A stretch of DNA of 64,000 nucleotides from Akkermansiaceae bacterium (GTDB taxonomy: Bacteria; Verrucomicrobiota; Verrucomicrobiia; Verrucomicrobiales; Akkermansiaceae), in the NCBI GenBank assembly GCA_024233135.1, contig JACKPZ010000021.1, forward strand, positions 1-64,000, written 5' to 3'. The notes below the pieces were generated by a model. That model was not told the origin of the DNA and ran no database searches. It saw only the letters and a list, made by a program, of their open reading frames with translations. The translations under genes were made by a program, and so were the position numbers. Below, one piece after another: positions 15,827 through 25,032 of the stretch (position 1 is the first letter of the stretch; each line of letters starts with the position of its first letter).

Positions 15827-16543
15827 ATGATCCCGTTCATTCGAAGAGTCCGGATGCTTCCGGTGTTTTTCGTCGCCGCCCTCGCACCAATGGCGAGCCA
15901 GGCGCTCGAATTGCCGCCCGAGATTGTGACCGGGTTGGCCGCGGACCGGTTCCGCGATCGGGAAAATGCGGAGACAGAGTTGCTTGCGTGGGCACGGCAG
16001 CGTGCGGACAAGGCGGCGGATCTCCTTTTCTCCGAGGCTCAGGAGAATCCGGATCCTGAGGTTCGCGGGCGCTGTCTTTCCGTTCTCAAGGATATTGTGA
16101 ACGATGAGTATCTTCGAGAGGGACAAGGTTACATCGGTATCTTGATGCGAAACGAAGTGATGCTTGTGCCTGGAGACGAGCGTCTTCGCAGGGTCATTCG
16201 GGTCATGCAGGTGGTTCCGGAATCGCCGGCGGAAAAGGCAGGACTTGCCGTTGGTGACATCATCGCCGGAACTTCCGAGTTGAAATGGTATGACGGGGAG
16301 GCCTCCGAGCAGTTCGGGAAAGCGATTCAGGAGCTGAAACCAAGAACCAAAGTAGTCTTGAAGGTGCTCCGCGACCATGAGTCGAGGGACGTTGAGGTCG
16401 TGCTCGGGCGCCGTCCGCCGGCGGCCGAAGCCGCATTCATGAATGGGGATCCCGAGGCCGCCATGGAAGCCGCGGAGCATGCCCGGGAGGCGTTTTTCAA
16501 GGACTGGATCAAGCGGCACAAAGCCGGGAAGAACCCGGAATGA
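15827..16543 (+). CDS. Secreted PDZ-domain protein
   Basis: A 238-residue protein with an N-terminal signal (RMLPVFFVAALAPMASQA), a helical HEAT-like stretch (DRFRDRENAETELLAWARQRADKAADLL), and a PDZ domain at about 100-190 (GYIGILMRN..., VVPESPAEKAGLAVGDIIAG). No protease residues are visible. The ligand-binding PDZ next to a Prc-type protease gene suggests a partner or adaptor, but this is inference. The 3' end reaches to 78 nt before the protease start. Confidence 0.75.
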   Translation: MIPFIRRVRMLPVFFVAALAPMASQALELPPEIVTGLAADRFRDRENAETELLAWARQRADKAADLLFSEAQENPDPEVRGRCLSVLKDIVNDEYLREGQGYIGILMRNEVMLVPGDERLRRVIRVMQVVPESPAEKAGLAVGDIIAGTSELKWYDGEASEQFGKAIQELKPRTKVVLKVLRDHESRDVEVVLGRRPPAAEAAFMNGDPEAAMEAAEHAREAFFKDWIKRHKAGKNPE

Positions 16544-16620
16544 TCCGTTTTGGAAATCGACAATTCTTCAGTGCGTGGCACATTCCTGAAAATTCAACCC
16601 AATCTCCGCGTTTGACCCTT

Positions 16621-18858
16621 ATGACCTTTTCACGGATCCGGAACGCCGCTTGCGCTGCGATTGCCGCCACCTTGTCGTTTTCCGCGTGCGCTCAGCAGGC
16701 GGACTTCAATGAGGTGGGCCGGCAGATGGCGATCATGCTGCAGAACAGCCACTTCGCGAGGCTCGACTTCGACGAAAAGCTCAGCCAGCGGTTCTTGGAC
16801 GACTACCTGCGTGATCTCGACTTCCAGCGGCTTTATTTCACGCAGAAGGACATCGACCGTTTCAATGCGGAATACGGCGACCGGCTCCACAACCTCCTCC
16901 TTCAGGGCAACAGCATCGCAGCCGCCAAGGACATTTACGGCACTTTCCAAGCGAGGGTGGAGGAGCGCGTTGCCCAAGCGGACGAACTCCTCAAGGGCGA
17001 GTTCGATTTCACCGAAAAGGAAACCGTCCTGATGAGCCGTAAGGACGCGCCGTGGCCGCGGGATGAAAAGGACGCGGCGGACATCTGGAGGCGGCAGATC
17101 AAGGAAGCGGTGCTGGCCGAGGTATTGCGGCGCGAAATGATCGCCAAGCTCGCCAAGGAACAAGGCAAGGATGATCCCGGTGCGGACGACCGCAGCCCGA
17201 ACGAAAAGGTGGCCTTGCGCTACAAGCGGTTCCTCGCCAGCGTGCAGGATGTCGATGAGGAGGATGTTGCGAATTACTTCCTGAGTTCCGTCTCACGGGC
17301 CTACGATCCGCACACCGAGTACATGAGTTACCGCGAAATGAGCCGTTTCAAGGACGGCATGCGGAATGAACTGGTCGGAATCGGTGCTTTGCTTCAAGGG
17401 GAAGAGGATGGTGCGACAAAGATCAAAGGCATCGTCGTTGGTGGCCCCGCGGATCGCGAGGGATCTCTCCGGCTCAATGATCGGATCGTCGGTGTCGATA
17501 CGGTGAACACCGGCCGGACGGAGGACATGGTTGATATCATGTTCATGAAGATCGACAAGGTGGTCGACCTGATCCGCGGCAAGGAAGGCACCACGGTGGC
17601 CCTCAAGGTGGAACCGGCGGGCGGAACTCCGGGGGAAACGAAGATCATCCGCATCGAACGCGATCGTGTTGAGATGAAAGACGAGCAGGCAAGCGGCGAA
17701 CTGATCGTCGTGAAGCGGGACGAAGGAAGTGAGAAACGTGTGGGGGTCATCACCCTCCCGTCGTTTTATGCCGACTTCGACGAAGGCAAGGTTCGCAGCT
17801 CCGTGGACGTCGAGCGCATCCTGAAACGGCTCATCGAAGAGAAGATCGACGGATTGATTCTCGATCTCAGGAACAATGGTGGTGGTTCTCTTGAGGAAGT
17901 GCGCCGGATGACCGGTTTCTTCCTCGAACGCGGGCCGGTGGTCCAGGTGAAGAACACCTTGGGCCAGATCCAGGTGAAGAATTCCGAGAACGGCAAGCCG
18001 ATCTACAACGGACCGATGGTGGTCATGACCGACAAGAGCAGCGCTTCCGCGAGCGAGATTCTGGCAGGCGCGCTTCAGGATTTCAACCGGGCGGTGATCG
18101 TCGGCGAGAGTTCGACTTATGGCAAAGGAACGGTGCAGCAGCCGATGGACATCGGGCGCATGCTGCCGTTGTTCGCCGTGCGGAACCGCGCCGGATATCT
18201 GAAGGTCACGATTCAGAAGTTCTATCGGCCGTCCGGTTCATCCACCCAGCTGGACGGCGTGGCCTCGGATGTGCAATTGCCGAGCATGCTTGATGCGCTG
18301 GAAGTCGGCGAGCGATACATGGACCACGCGCTGCCGCACGACATGATCCGCAGGGCTCCGGACTTCAAACCGCTGGATCCCCAGAACCTGTTTGTCGAGA
18401 GGCTCAAGGAACTCAGTCAGAAGCGGGTCAATCTCAGCAAGGACTTCCGATACATCATTGAGGACGTGATGAAAACGAAGGAGCGCATCAAGAAGAACAT
18501 CGTTTCCCTCAACAAACAGGAGCGTGACGAGGAACTTGCCTCCAACGACGCCGAGCAGAAGGAACGCAATGTCGAGCGGCGCAAGCGCTTCGCCGAGATG
18601 ACGAAGGCGGACAAGGACCGTTTTACCTTCTACAAGGTCACTCTGGACGATCTGGAGAAAGGTGCCGATCTCAAGTCTTACGATCCGTCCGACGATTCCG
18701 GCGACTACATGCGCCGTGCCAAGGAGGAAACCGAGGAACTTGACGAGACACCGGAATGGCCGACCGGGCTCGACCCGGAAAAGCGCGAGACGATCGCGAT
18801 TGTCGGCGATCTGATCGAGTTGACGGACAATGCCCGGATGCTCGGCACCTTGAAGTAA
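16621..18858 (+). CDS. prc: Carboxy-terminal processing protease, Prc/Tsp type (S41A)
   Basis: Periplasmic protease cutting proteins at their C-termini. 745 residues from ATG 16621, with a signal peptide ending at SFSACA (possible lipoprotein Cys). The order matches E. coli Prc: N-terminal helical domain, PDZ (VGIGALLQGEEDG... IVVGGPADREGSLRLNDRIVGV, ~245-290), catalytic core with LILDLRNNGGGSL, Ser476 in KSSASASE (472-479) and Lys502 in STYGKGTVQQ, and a long C-terminal DUF3340-like helical part. First gene of a plus-strand run with yggS, DUF971 and recG. Confidence 0.95.
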   Translation: MTFSRIRNAACAAIAATLSFSACAQQADFNEVGRQMAIMLQNSHFARLDFDEKLSQRFLDDYLRDLDFQRLYFTQKDIDRFNAEYGDRLHNLLLQGNSIAAAKDIYGTFQARVEERVAQADELLKGEFDFTEKETVLMSRKDAPWPRDEKDAADIWRRQIKEAVLAEVLRREMIAKLAKEQGKDDPGADDRSPNEKVALRYKRFLASVQDVDEEDVANYFLSSVSRAYDPHTEYMSYREMSRFKDGMRNELVGIGALLQGEEDGATKIKGIVVGGPADREGSLRLNDRIVGVDTVNTGRTEDMVDIMFMKIDKVVDLIRGKEGTTVALKVEPAGGTPGETKIIRIERDRVEMKDEQASGELIVVKRDEGSEKRVGVITLPSFYADFDEGKVRSSVDVERILKRLIEEKIDGLILDLRNNGGGSLEEVRRMTGFFLERGPVVQVKNTLGQIQVKNSENGKPIYNGPMVVMTDKSSASASEILAGALQDFNRAVIVGESSTYGKGTVQQPMDIGRMLPLFAVRNRAGYLKVTIQKFYRPSGSSTQLDGVASDVQLPSMLDALEVGERYMDHALPHDMIRRAPDFKPLDPQNLFVERLKELSQKRVNLSKDFRYIIEDVMKTKERIKKNIVSLNKQERDEELASNDAEQKERNVERRKRFAEMTKADKDRFTFYKVTLDDLEKGADLKSYDPSDDSGDYMRRAKEETEELDETPEWPTGLDPEKRETIAIVGDLIELTDNARMLGTLK

Positions 18859-18882
18859 GGCAGCGGTTTTCCGTTCGTCCCC

Positions 18883-19590
18883 ATGTCAGGAGTTGCCGGG
18901 AACCTCCGTGAGATCCGCCGACGGATCGACGCCGCATGCGGCCGGGCGGGGCGGGATCCCCGGTCGGTCGAGTTGGTCGCGGTTTCCAAGACCTTCGATG
19001 CGGATGCCGTGCGGGATGCGGTCGCCGCAGGGCAGACCGTTTTCGGAGAAAGCCGTCTTCAGGAAGCGGAGCCGAAGATCGCGGACGTGGGGGGCGATCT
19101 TGAGTGGCATTTCATCGGGTCGATCCAGCGGAACAAGGTGCGCAGGATTCTTGGTTGTTGCCGCGTTCTCCACTCCGTCGACTCGCTACGCCTCGCCCGG
19201 TACGTGTCGAACGTGGCGGAAAACCTGGGCGTCAAGCCGGGGGTCTTTCTTCAGGTCAATCAAGCCGGTGAGGAAAGCAAAGGGGGACTGACGCCGGAGG
19301 AAATCCGGACCAATCTGCCTGAAATCGCAACTTTGGAGTCCATCGAACTCCTGGGGTTGATGGTCATTCCTCCGGCCGCCGACGATCCCGAGGTCGCGCG
19401 CCATTGGTTCCAGGAGTTGCGGGAACTCAGGGACGAACTCGCTGTCGCCACCGGGATCGCGCTACCATGTCTGAGCATGGGCATGAGTGATGACTTCGAG
19501 ATCGCTCTGGAAGAGGGTGCCACCCACGTGAGGGTGGGCTCGGCGATTTTCGGCGCCCGCAGCTATCGGGTGGACGGCGAGTTGGGCTGA
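18883..19590 (+). CDS. YggS/PROSC-type PLP homeostasis protein
   Basis: Pyridoxal-phosphate binding protein of the YggS/YBL036C family, which buffers PLP and affects amino-acid pools rather than acting as an enzyme. The 235 residues show the PLP lysine K36 in VAVSKT, WHFIGSIQRNKVR (near 70), HSVDSLRLA, LQVNQAGEESKGG and LSMGMSDDFE near the C-terminus. The usual FGENY(V/L)QE is FGESRLQEA here. Lies 24 nt after the protease gene and 15 nt before the DUF971 gene. Confidence 0.95.
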   Translation: MSGVAGNLREIRRRIDAACGRAGRDPRSVELVAVSKTFDADAVRDAVAAGQTVFGESRLQEAEPKIADVGGDLEWHFIGSIQRNKVRRILGCCRVLHSVDSLRLARYVSNVAENLGVKPGVFLQVNQAGEESKGGLTPEEIRTNLPEIATLESIELLGLMVIPPAADDPEVARHWFQELRELRDELAVATGIALPCLSMGMSDDFEIALEEGATHVRVGSAIFGARSYRVDGELG

Positions 19591-19605
19591 GTCCAGACTC
19601 CGGGC

Positions 19606-19926
19606 ATGGCATTGACTTTGGAACACTGCGCGGTGGTGGGCGGAGAATTGGCGCTGGCCTTCGGCGATGGTAGGGAGGCTTTCCTGCCGCTTCCCATGCT
19701 GCGTCGGGCCTGTCCCTGCGCTTCCTGCCAAGGGGAACCCGACGCCCTCGGCAGGGTGATCCGGCCGATGGTGGATCACGGGGCGGACGCGTTCGAAATG
19801 AAGGGAATCGATGTCGTAGGCGGATATGCGATCCAGCCGCGGTGGGCGGACGGTCATGCCACGGGTATCTACACCTTCGCCTATCTCCTGAAACTTGCGG
19901 GGCTCGACGGGAGCCATCGTCCGTGA
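19606..19926 (+). CDS. DUF971 protein (gamma-butyrobetaine hydroxylase-like N-terminal domain)
   Basis: A 106-residue stand-alone DUF971 domain. It has the family's LPLPMLRRACPCASCQGE (residues 27-44) with Cys at spacing CPCASC, and the end GIDVVGGYAIQPRWADGHATGIYTFAYL, where the WxDGHxxGIY motif is diagnostic. In eukaryotic butyrobetaine hydroxylases this domain binds zinc; stand-alone bacterial forms are often near Mrp/ApbC Fe-S genes, and their role is unclear. Here it lies between yggS and recG. Confidence 0.88.
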   Translation: MALTLEHCAVVGGELALAFGDGREAFLPLPMLRRACPCASCQGEPDALGRVIRPMVDHGADAFEMKGIDVVGGYAIQPRWADGHATGIYTFAYLLKLAGLDGSHRP

Positions 19927-19938
19927 ACGAAACGATCC

Positions 19939-21993
19939 GTGTCTTCCGCTCCGCTGCCACTGTCCTCGCTCGATATCGCCTCCGCGAAGGAGCTTGAGGC
20001 CTTTGCTGCCGCGGGGATTTCCGTTGTGGAGGATTTGCTGGGCCACTTTCCAAAGCGGTATGAGGACCGACGCCGTTTCGATGGATTCCCGATGCAGGCG
20101 AGCGGCGAGCCGGTTTGTTTGCGCGGTCTCATTTCGGACACCACCAACAGGCGTCTTGGTGGCGGCGGGAGGATGTTCGAGGCCAGTGTGACAGGCGACG
20201 GTGCGAACGGATTGGGTCACGGGCGGATCACTTGCCGCTGGTTCAACATGCCGTTTCTCAGTCGGATGCTCGCGGCGGGAATGGAGGTCGTGCTCTACGG
20301 CAAGGTGAAGGATGTGAAAGGCCGGCTCTTCATCGATCATCCGGAATTTGAAATCCTGCCGGAAGAAGGCGATGCCGCGCATTCCGTGCATCTCGAACGA
20401 GTGGTGCCGATCTATCGGAACATTTCGGGAATTCCCCAGCGGCGGCTGAGGGAATCCATGTATGAAGTGCTGCAGCGGCCCGAATTGAGTGCCTTCGAAT
20501 GGGATGCACCGCTGGAAGGCGGCGGTTCGAAACAGGATGCCTACCGGCGGGCTCATTTTCCAGAGCCGGAGGAGGCCCCCCGCGATGCGTTGCGGCGCTT
20601 CGCGTTCGACGAGTTCTTCCGGATCCAGATGAACGTGCTGTGGCGGAAATCCCGGCACGAACGGAGAGCCGGCAGGGTGCTCGGACGGAAAACCGAACTC
20701 CTCACCCGCTTCTATCAGAGTCTTCCGTTTGGTTTCACCGAGGCTCAGAAACGAGCGGTCCGGGAGATTTTGGCGGACATGCGCGCGCCTTCGCCGATGA
20801 ACCGTCTGTTGCAAGGTGATGTCGGTTCAGGCAAGACCTTCGTCGCGATGTCCGCCATGTTGCTGGCGGTTGATTCGGGGGTGCAGACGGCTCTCATGGC
20901 CCCTACGCAGATCCTCGCGGAACAACATTTCCTGACATTCCGCCGCTGGCTCGCACCGCTTGGTGTCCGGATCGCATTGCGGACCGGCAACCGTGAGGAC
21001 GCCTCGCATCTGGAGATCGAGGGGGCCCCCCAGATGATCATCGGCACGCACGCGCTGCTCTATTCCGGTGGCGACTTCCTCGATCTCGGTCTCATCGTCA
21101 TCGATGAGCAGCACAAGTTCGGTGTCAGCCAACGAGCCATGCTGATCGACCGCGGCACGGTGCCCGACGTTCTCGTGATGACCGCCACTCCGATTCCACG
21201 GACCCTGACGATGACGCTCTACGGTGACCTCGATGTATCGCTCCTTGACGAAAAACCGGAGGGCAGGGGGAGCGTGGTGACCGGTGTCCGCAGCAATCCG
21301 AAGCAGACGGACGTCACGGCGTTCGTTCGTGAACAACTGGATGCGGGCCGGCAGGCATATCTCGTCTATCCATTGGTGGAGGACTCCGACAGTCTCAAGG
21401 TGGAATCCGCCACCGAGGCGTTCGAAAAATGGCGCAAGCGGCTCCCCGGTTTCGCGGTCGGCCTGATCCACGGGAAGCTACGGCCGGAGGAAAAGGAGGA
21501 GGTCATGCGGCGGTTCCGCGATCATCAGATCCACGCGCTGGTGGCGACCACCGTCATTGAAGTCGGTGTGGACGTTCCCAACGCATCCGTCATGTTGTTG
21601 CACCACGCCGAGCGGTTCGGCCTCGCGCAGCTCCACCAGTTGCGTGGTCGCATTGGCCGAGGCGGTCACAAGGGTTACTGCGTTTTGCTGACCGATGGAA
21701 AAAACCCGGAGGCATTGGAGAAACTCGCCGTGCTGGAAGCCAGTTCGGACGGCTTCGAAGTCGCCGAGGCGGATCTCCGGATGCGTGGCCCCGGCGATGT
21801 GCTCGGAACGCGCCAGAGCGGCCTCGGCGGTCTGAAGTTCGGCGATTTTCTTGGCGATACCTCGTTGTTGGTCGATGCACGGAAGTTGGCGGAGTCGGTG
21901 CTCGCTGCCGATCCCGAACTATCAGGTAGGCACCAGCGGCTGAAAGCGTTGATCGTTTCGGAACCCGCGGCCACCGAGGTGTTTCGTGATTGA
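19939..21993 (+). CDS. recG: ATP-dependent DNA helicase RecG
   Basis: Branch-migrating helicase acting on stalled forks and Holliday junctions. 684 residues from a GTG start (MSSAPLPLSSLDIASAKELE). A wedge/OB domain is at about 50-150, then SF2 helicase motifs: MNRLLQGDVGSGKT (Walker A, K299), MAPTQILAEQH, DEQH box at 389-392 followed by KFGVSQR, TATPIPRTL, and domain 2 with ATTVIEVGVDVPNASVMLL and QLRGRIGRGG. Length and order are normal. Convergent with the methyltransferase gene downstream, 18 nt between stops. Confidence 0.96.
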   Translation: MSSAPLPLSSLDIASAKELEAFAAAGISVVEDLLGHFPKRYEDRRRFDGFPMQASGEPVCLRGLISDTTNRRLGGGGRMFEASVTGDGANGLGHGRITCRWFNMPFLSRMLAAGMEVVLYGKVKDVKGRLFIDHPEFEILPEEGDAAHSVHLERVVPIYRNISGIPQRRLRESMYEVLQRPELSAFEWDAPLEGGGSKQDAYRRAHFPEPEEAPRDALRRFAFDEFFRIQMNVLWRKSRHERRAGRVLGRKTELLTRFYQSLPFGFTEAQKRAVREILADMRAPSPMNRLLQGDVGSGKTFVAMSAMLLAVDSGVQTALMAPTQILAEQHFLTFRRWLAPLGVRIALRTGNREDASHLEIEGAPQMIIGTHALLYSGGDFLDLGLIVIDEQHKFGVSQRAMLIDRGTVPDVLVMTATPIPRTLTMTLYGDLDVSLLDEKPEGRGSVVTGVRSNPKQTDVTAFVREQLDAGRQAYLVYPLVEDSDSLKVESATEAFEKWRKRLPGFAVGLIHGKLRPEEKEEVMRRFRDHQIHALVATTVIEVGVDVPNASVMLLHHAERFGLAQLHQLRGRIGRGGHKGYCVLLTDGKNPEALEKLAVLEASSDGFEVAEADLRMRGPGDVLGTRQSGLGGLKFGDFLGDTSLLVDARKLAESVLAADPELSGRHQRLKALIVSEPAATEVFRD

Positions 21994-22011
21994 TCCGGCG
22001 GCGGCTGTTGT

Positions 22012-23178
22012 TCAGACCACGCGGCCCCAGAGCACCTTGAGATAGCGGGACTCGGGGTAGTTCGAGAGATTCGGATGGTCGCCACCCGCACCGGTGCGGT
22101 CGAAGATCTGGATCCGGCGGTTGGTGCGGTGGACCGAGTTGATGACGATCCGTTCGAAGGCGTCCGCTCCAAGCTGCCCGGAACACGAACACGTGACGAA
22201 CAATCCGCCAGGAGCGACGAGTTGGACGGCGAGCTTGTTGAGATCGGCATATTTCGCCTGTCCTGTTTCATCCTCACGGCCGTGAATGAACTTCGGCGGG
22301 TCCGCGATGACGAGGTCCCAGGTCCGGCCGTTCTGGATCATCGTCCGGATCCATGTGAAGGCATCGGCGTGGGTGAACTTCACGCGGCATTGGTTGAGAT
22401 TCGCGTTGCGCACGGCCATGGCGACGGCGGCCTCGTCGAGGTCCACGCCGGTCACATCCGCCGCGCCTGCGAGGGCGGCGGAAATGGAGAATCCGCCGCT
22501 GTAACAGCAGAGGTCGAGCACGCTGCGGTCCTTTGCCAAGGTTCCGAAGTTGCGTCGGTTGTCACGCTGGTCACAAAAGAATCCGGTTTTGTGGCCTTCG
22601 CTGAAGTCGATCTCATACCGAATCCCGTGTTCGTTGATCCTCACCCTGCGGATCGGGTCTGACTCGACTCCGCCGCGTTTCGGGATGCCCTCGACGCGCG
22701 CGAGCTCGGGATCGACGGAAACGACCACGCGTTTCGTATCGAAAGATTCGTGCAGGAGCGGAAGCCAATCCGGCAGGCGCTGCCATGCCGCGAGGTTGGT
22801 GATCTCCACGGAAAGCACGTCGGCGAACTTGTCCGCTACAAGCCCCGGAAGGAAGTCCGCGTCGCCGTGGATGGCGCGGTAACTGTCGGTTTCCTTGTCA
22901 AGGGCGAGGATCTCGCGGCGCAGCGTGGCCGCCTTGCGGATGGCGGTCTCGAAAAAGCTCTCGTCGATCGTTTCCTCGCCATGGCTGACGATCCGCAGGG
23001 GCATGCGTGATCTCGGGTTCCAAAGGCCCCAGCCGAACGGGTTTCCTTCCTTGTCGAGCACCTGCACCAAGCTGCCGGCGACCGCGTCGCGGGAGACCTC
23101 GCCGATCATTTTCGGCCAGATCGACGGATGGTAGGTGAGCGATTTGATGCGGACGCTGGGCACGGCGCGAATACGCAT
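22012..23178 (-). CDS. Class I SAM-dependent rRNA methyltransferase, RlmI-like
   Basis: 388-residue protein of the RlmI (YccW) 23S rRNA m5C type. It has an N-terminal PUA-like domain (SLTYHPSIWPKMI, FGWGLWNPRSRMPLRIVS), the middle EEHB domain (FLPGLVADKFADVLSVEI), GHKTGFFCDQRDNRR, then the Rossmann fold with VLDLCCYSGGFSISAALAGA, VDLDEAAV and the catalytic-site loop DPPKFIHGR, and TCSCSGQLG near the end. E. coli RlmI modifies C1962; the same target is likely but not shown. Start ATG 23178 is divergent from the RsmB-like gene, 89 nt apart. Confidence 0.92.
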   Translation of the reverse strand: MRIRAVPSVRIKSLTYHPSIWPKMIGEVSRDAVAGSLVQVLDKEGNPFGWGLWNPRSRMPLRIVSHGEETIDESFFETAIRKAATLRREILALDKETDSYRAIHGDADFLPGLVADKFADVLSVEITNLAAWQRLPDWLPLLHESFDTKRVVVSVDPELARVEGIPKRGGVESDPIRRVRINEHGIRYEIDFSEGHKTGFFCDQRDNRRNFGTLAKDRSVLDLCCYSGGFSISAALAGAADVTGVDLDEAAVAMAVRNANLNQCRVKFTHADAFTWIRTMIQNGRTWDLVIADPPKFIHGREDETGQAKYADLNKLAVQLVAPGGLFVTCSCSGQLGADAFERIVINSVHRTNRRIQIFDRTGAGGDHPNLSNYPESRYLKVLWGRVV

Positions 23179-23267
23179 CAGGGGGGATCGGATGTCGATG
23201 GTTTTCGATCCCCAAAGCGGTGCGTTTCGATTGCATGTGGTTCGTTTTTCCCGGAGCGTCCGCGGAA

Positions 23268-24449
23268 ATGAAGATCCACCGAGTCCTCGCCGAAGCCTGT
23301 GTGTCGATCCTCCGCGAGGTATTCCGCAACCATCGTGTGCTGGATCGCGAACTGGCGGCGGCGTTCGAAGCGAACCGCAAATGGGGGAAACGCGATCGTT
23401 CGTTCATCGCGGAGACGGTGTTCGAGGTGACACGATGGCGCAGGCTTCTCGCGGCGCTCGCGGGTTGTGACGAGATCCGGGCTCTCTGCGCCGCGCAGTG
23501 GGTGCGCATGGAGTTTGAGATTCCTGACTGGTGGAAATCCGGGGCGGCATCGGCAGATGAGATCCTTTCGCGGATGGAGGCGATGGCGGATCTGCCGTTC
23601 GCCATCCGGGAGTCGATCCCCGATTGGCTGGATGAAACCGGGCGCGCGGAGTTGGGCGAGCGTTGGGAACCCGAAATCGAAGCCCTCAACCGTCGCGCCC
23701 CGGTCTATCTGCGGGTGAACCGCCTGCGTTTCGAAATCGAAGACGCCATCGGGTGGCTTGCCGGTGAGGGAATCGACGCGGCCCCCGTCGATGGTGTCCC
23801 GGACGCGCTCGTCCTGCCGTCGGGCAAAGTGCTGCCGAAATCGCTCCGCAATGACGGACGGGTCGAGATCCAGGATGCGGGTTCGCAGTTGATCGCACCG
23901 ATGCTGGCGCCTCGACCGGGCGAACGGATCATCGATGCCTGCTGCGGAGCGGGCGGAAAGGCGCTGCAGATCGCCTCGCTCATCGGCAACGACGGTGTGA
24001 TCCACGCGCTGGATGTCGATGCGCGCAAGCTTGATGAGTTGCGGCACCGCGCCCGCCGCGCGCGGGTTTCGTGCATCCGCACGGCGCCGATTCTCGATGG
24101 TACGATCGAAGGATTCGCAGGAAAAGCGGACCGACTGCTGCTCGATGTTCCGTGTTCCGGTCTCGGAACCTTGCGACGCCAGCCGGATCTGAAGTGGCGT
24201 CTCAAGCCGACGGAGCTCGAACGCATCCGCGAGGTTCAGAACTCGATTCTCGCCACCTATCCGGAGATGCTGAAACCCGGCGGTACCTTGGTGTATGCCA
24301 CGTGCTCGATCCTGCCGTCGGAGAACGCAGGCGCCGTCCGGAAACGAATCGACGAGGGTGGATTCACCCTCGTCGATGAAAAGGTCATCTCGCCAGCGGG
24401 CCTCGGATTCGATGGATTTTACGCCGCGGTGCTGGTGAAGGACGCCTGA
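23268..24449 (+). CDS. RsmB/NOP-family RNA m5C methyltransferase
   Basis: Methyltransferase using two Cys to make 5-methylcytosine in rRNA. From ATG 23268 the product is 393 residues: an N-terminal helical NusB-like part (HRVLDRELAAAFEANRKWGKRDRSF), then VYLRVNRLRFEIEDA, QDAGSQLIAPML (SAM-domain entry), DACCGAGGKALQIASLI, LDVPCSGLGTLRRQPDLKW with catalytic-type C296, and YATCSILPSEN with C346. Upstream in-frame ATGs at 23220 and 23235 were not chosen because family similarity begins at MKIHRVLAE. Stops 6 nt before the convergent HiPIP stop. Confidence 0.93.
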   Translation: MKIHRVLAEACVSILREVFRNHRVLDRELAAAFEANRKWGKRDRSFIAETVFEVTRWRRLLAALAGCDEIRALCAAQWVRMEFEIPDWWKSGAASADEILSRMEAMADLPFAIRESIPDWLDETGRAELGERWEPEIEALNRRAPVYLRVNRLRFEIEDAIGWLAGEGIDAAPVDGVPDALVLPSGKVLPKSLRNDGRVEIQDAGSQLIAPMLAPRPGERIIDACCGAGGKALQIASLIGNDGVIHALDVDARKLDELRHRARRARVSCIRTAPILDGTIEGFAGKADRLLLDVPCSGLGTLRRQPDLKWRLKPTELERIREVQNSILATYPEMLKPGGTLVYATCSILPSENAGAVRKRIDEGGFTLVDEKVISPAGLGFDGFYAAVLVKDA

Positions 24450-24455
24450 GAAGAC

Positions 24456-24818
24456 CTACTTCTTCTCGGCCGGTGCCGCGGGAGCGGCCGGTGCGGCGGC
24501 GGGCTTCTTCGCAAACGCGGCACACCATCCGGCGGCCGTCACGATTTTGCCTTGGAAGGCGGTGCATGGCCCGCTGGCATCGCCCGCTTTGCCGGTGTAG
24601 AGCGCGCAGTCGGAACACTTCTGATCCGGCTTGTGCTGCGGGTACTTGGTGCCGTCCACCTTGGTGGTGTCCTTCTTGTATCCGAGGGCCATCGCGGTGG
24701 GATCGGTTTCTTCGAGTTCGGCGGGTTTCGCATCCTCGGCGAAAGCCTTGGCGCTCAGAAGAACCGGGGCGCCGGCGGTTACCATCAGGCTGCGGAGGAA
24801 GTGTCTGCGTGTGTTCAT
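24456..24818 (-). CDS. High-potential iron-sulfur protein (HiPIP) with Tat leader
   Basis: Small periplasmic 4Fe-4S electron carrier. The 120-residue product begins MNTRRHFLRSLMVTAGAP, a twin-arginine type leader ending near AKAFA. The four cluster ligands are C68, C71, C85 and C99 (C-x2-C-x13-C-x13-C), and GWCAAF after the last is typical. HiPIPs usually donate to photosynthetic reaction centres or terminal oxidases; the partner here is unknown. An Ala/Pro/Lys tail (KKPAAAPAAPAAPAEKK) is unusual and may be a linker. tatA lies in the same window at 63.5 kb. Confidence 0.93.
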   Translation of the reverse strand: MNTRRHFLRSLMVTAGAPVLLSAKAFAEDAKPAELEETDPTAMALGYKKDTTKVDGTKYPQHKPDQKCSDCALYTGKAGDASGPCTAFQGKIVTAAGWCAAFAKKPAAAPAAPAAPAEKK

Positions 24819-25032
24819 GGCAAGGTGTTGGGTATCGGAATGATCGGCCGGATGGCTCGCCGCGGAGGTGCGGCACCACGGGCCGCTACAGGCAAGCACA
24901 TCCGGCAGCGGAGTCCAAACGGAAATCCGGCCGCGCGCTGATGGGATTTTACGAATTCCTCCGCATATTCCCCAGAGCTTCCCGAGCAGGTTCCCACTTG
25001 CCGAGGGCCGATGCTCGGACACAATCTCCGGC

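Noticed and set aside
24868..25032. In-frame extension upstream of murI
   Set aside because: The extra 55 codons are not protein-like, run into the region upstream of the HiPIP gene, and the family N-terminus begins at the GTG used.
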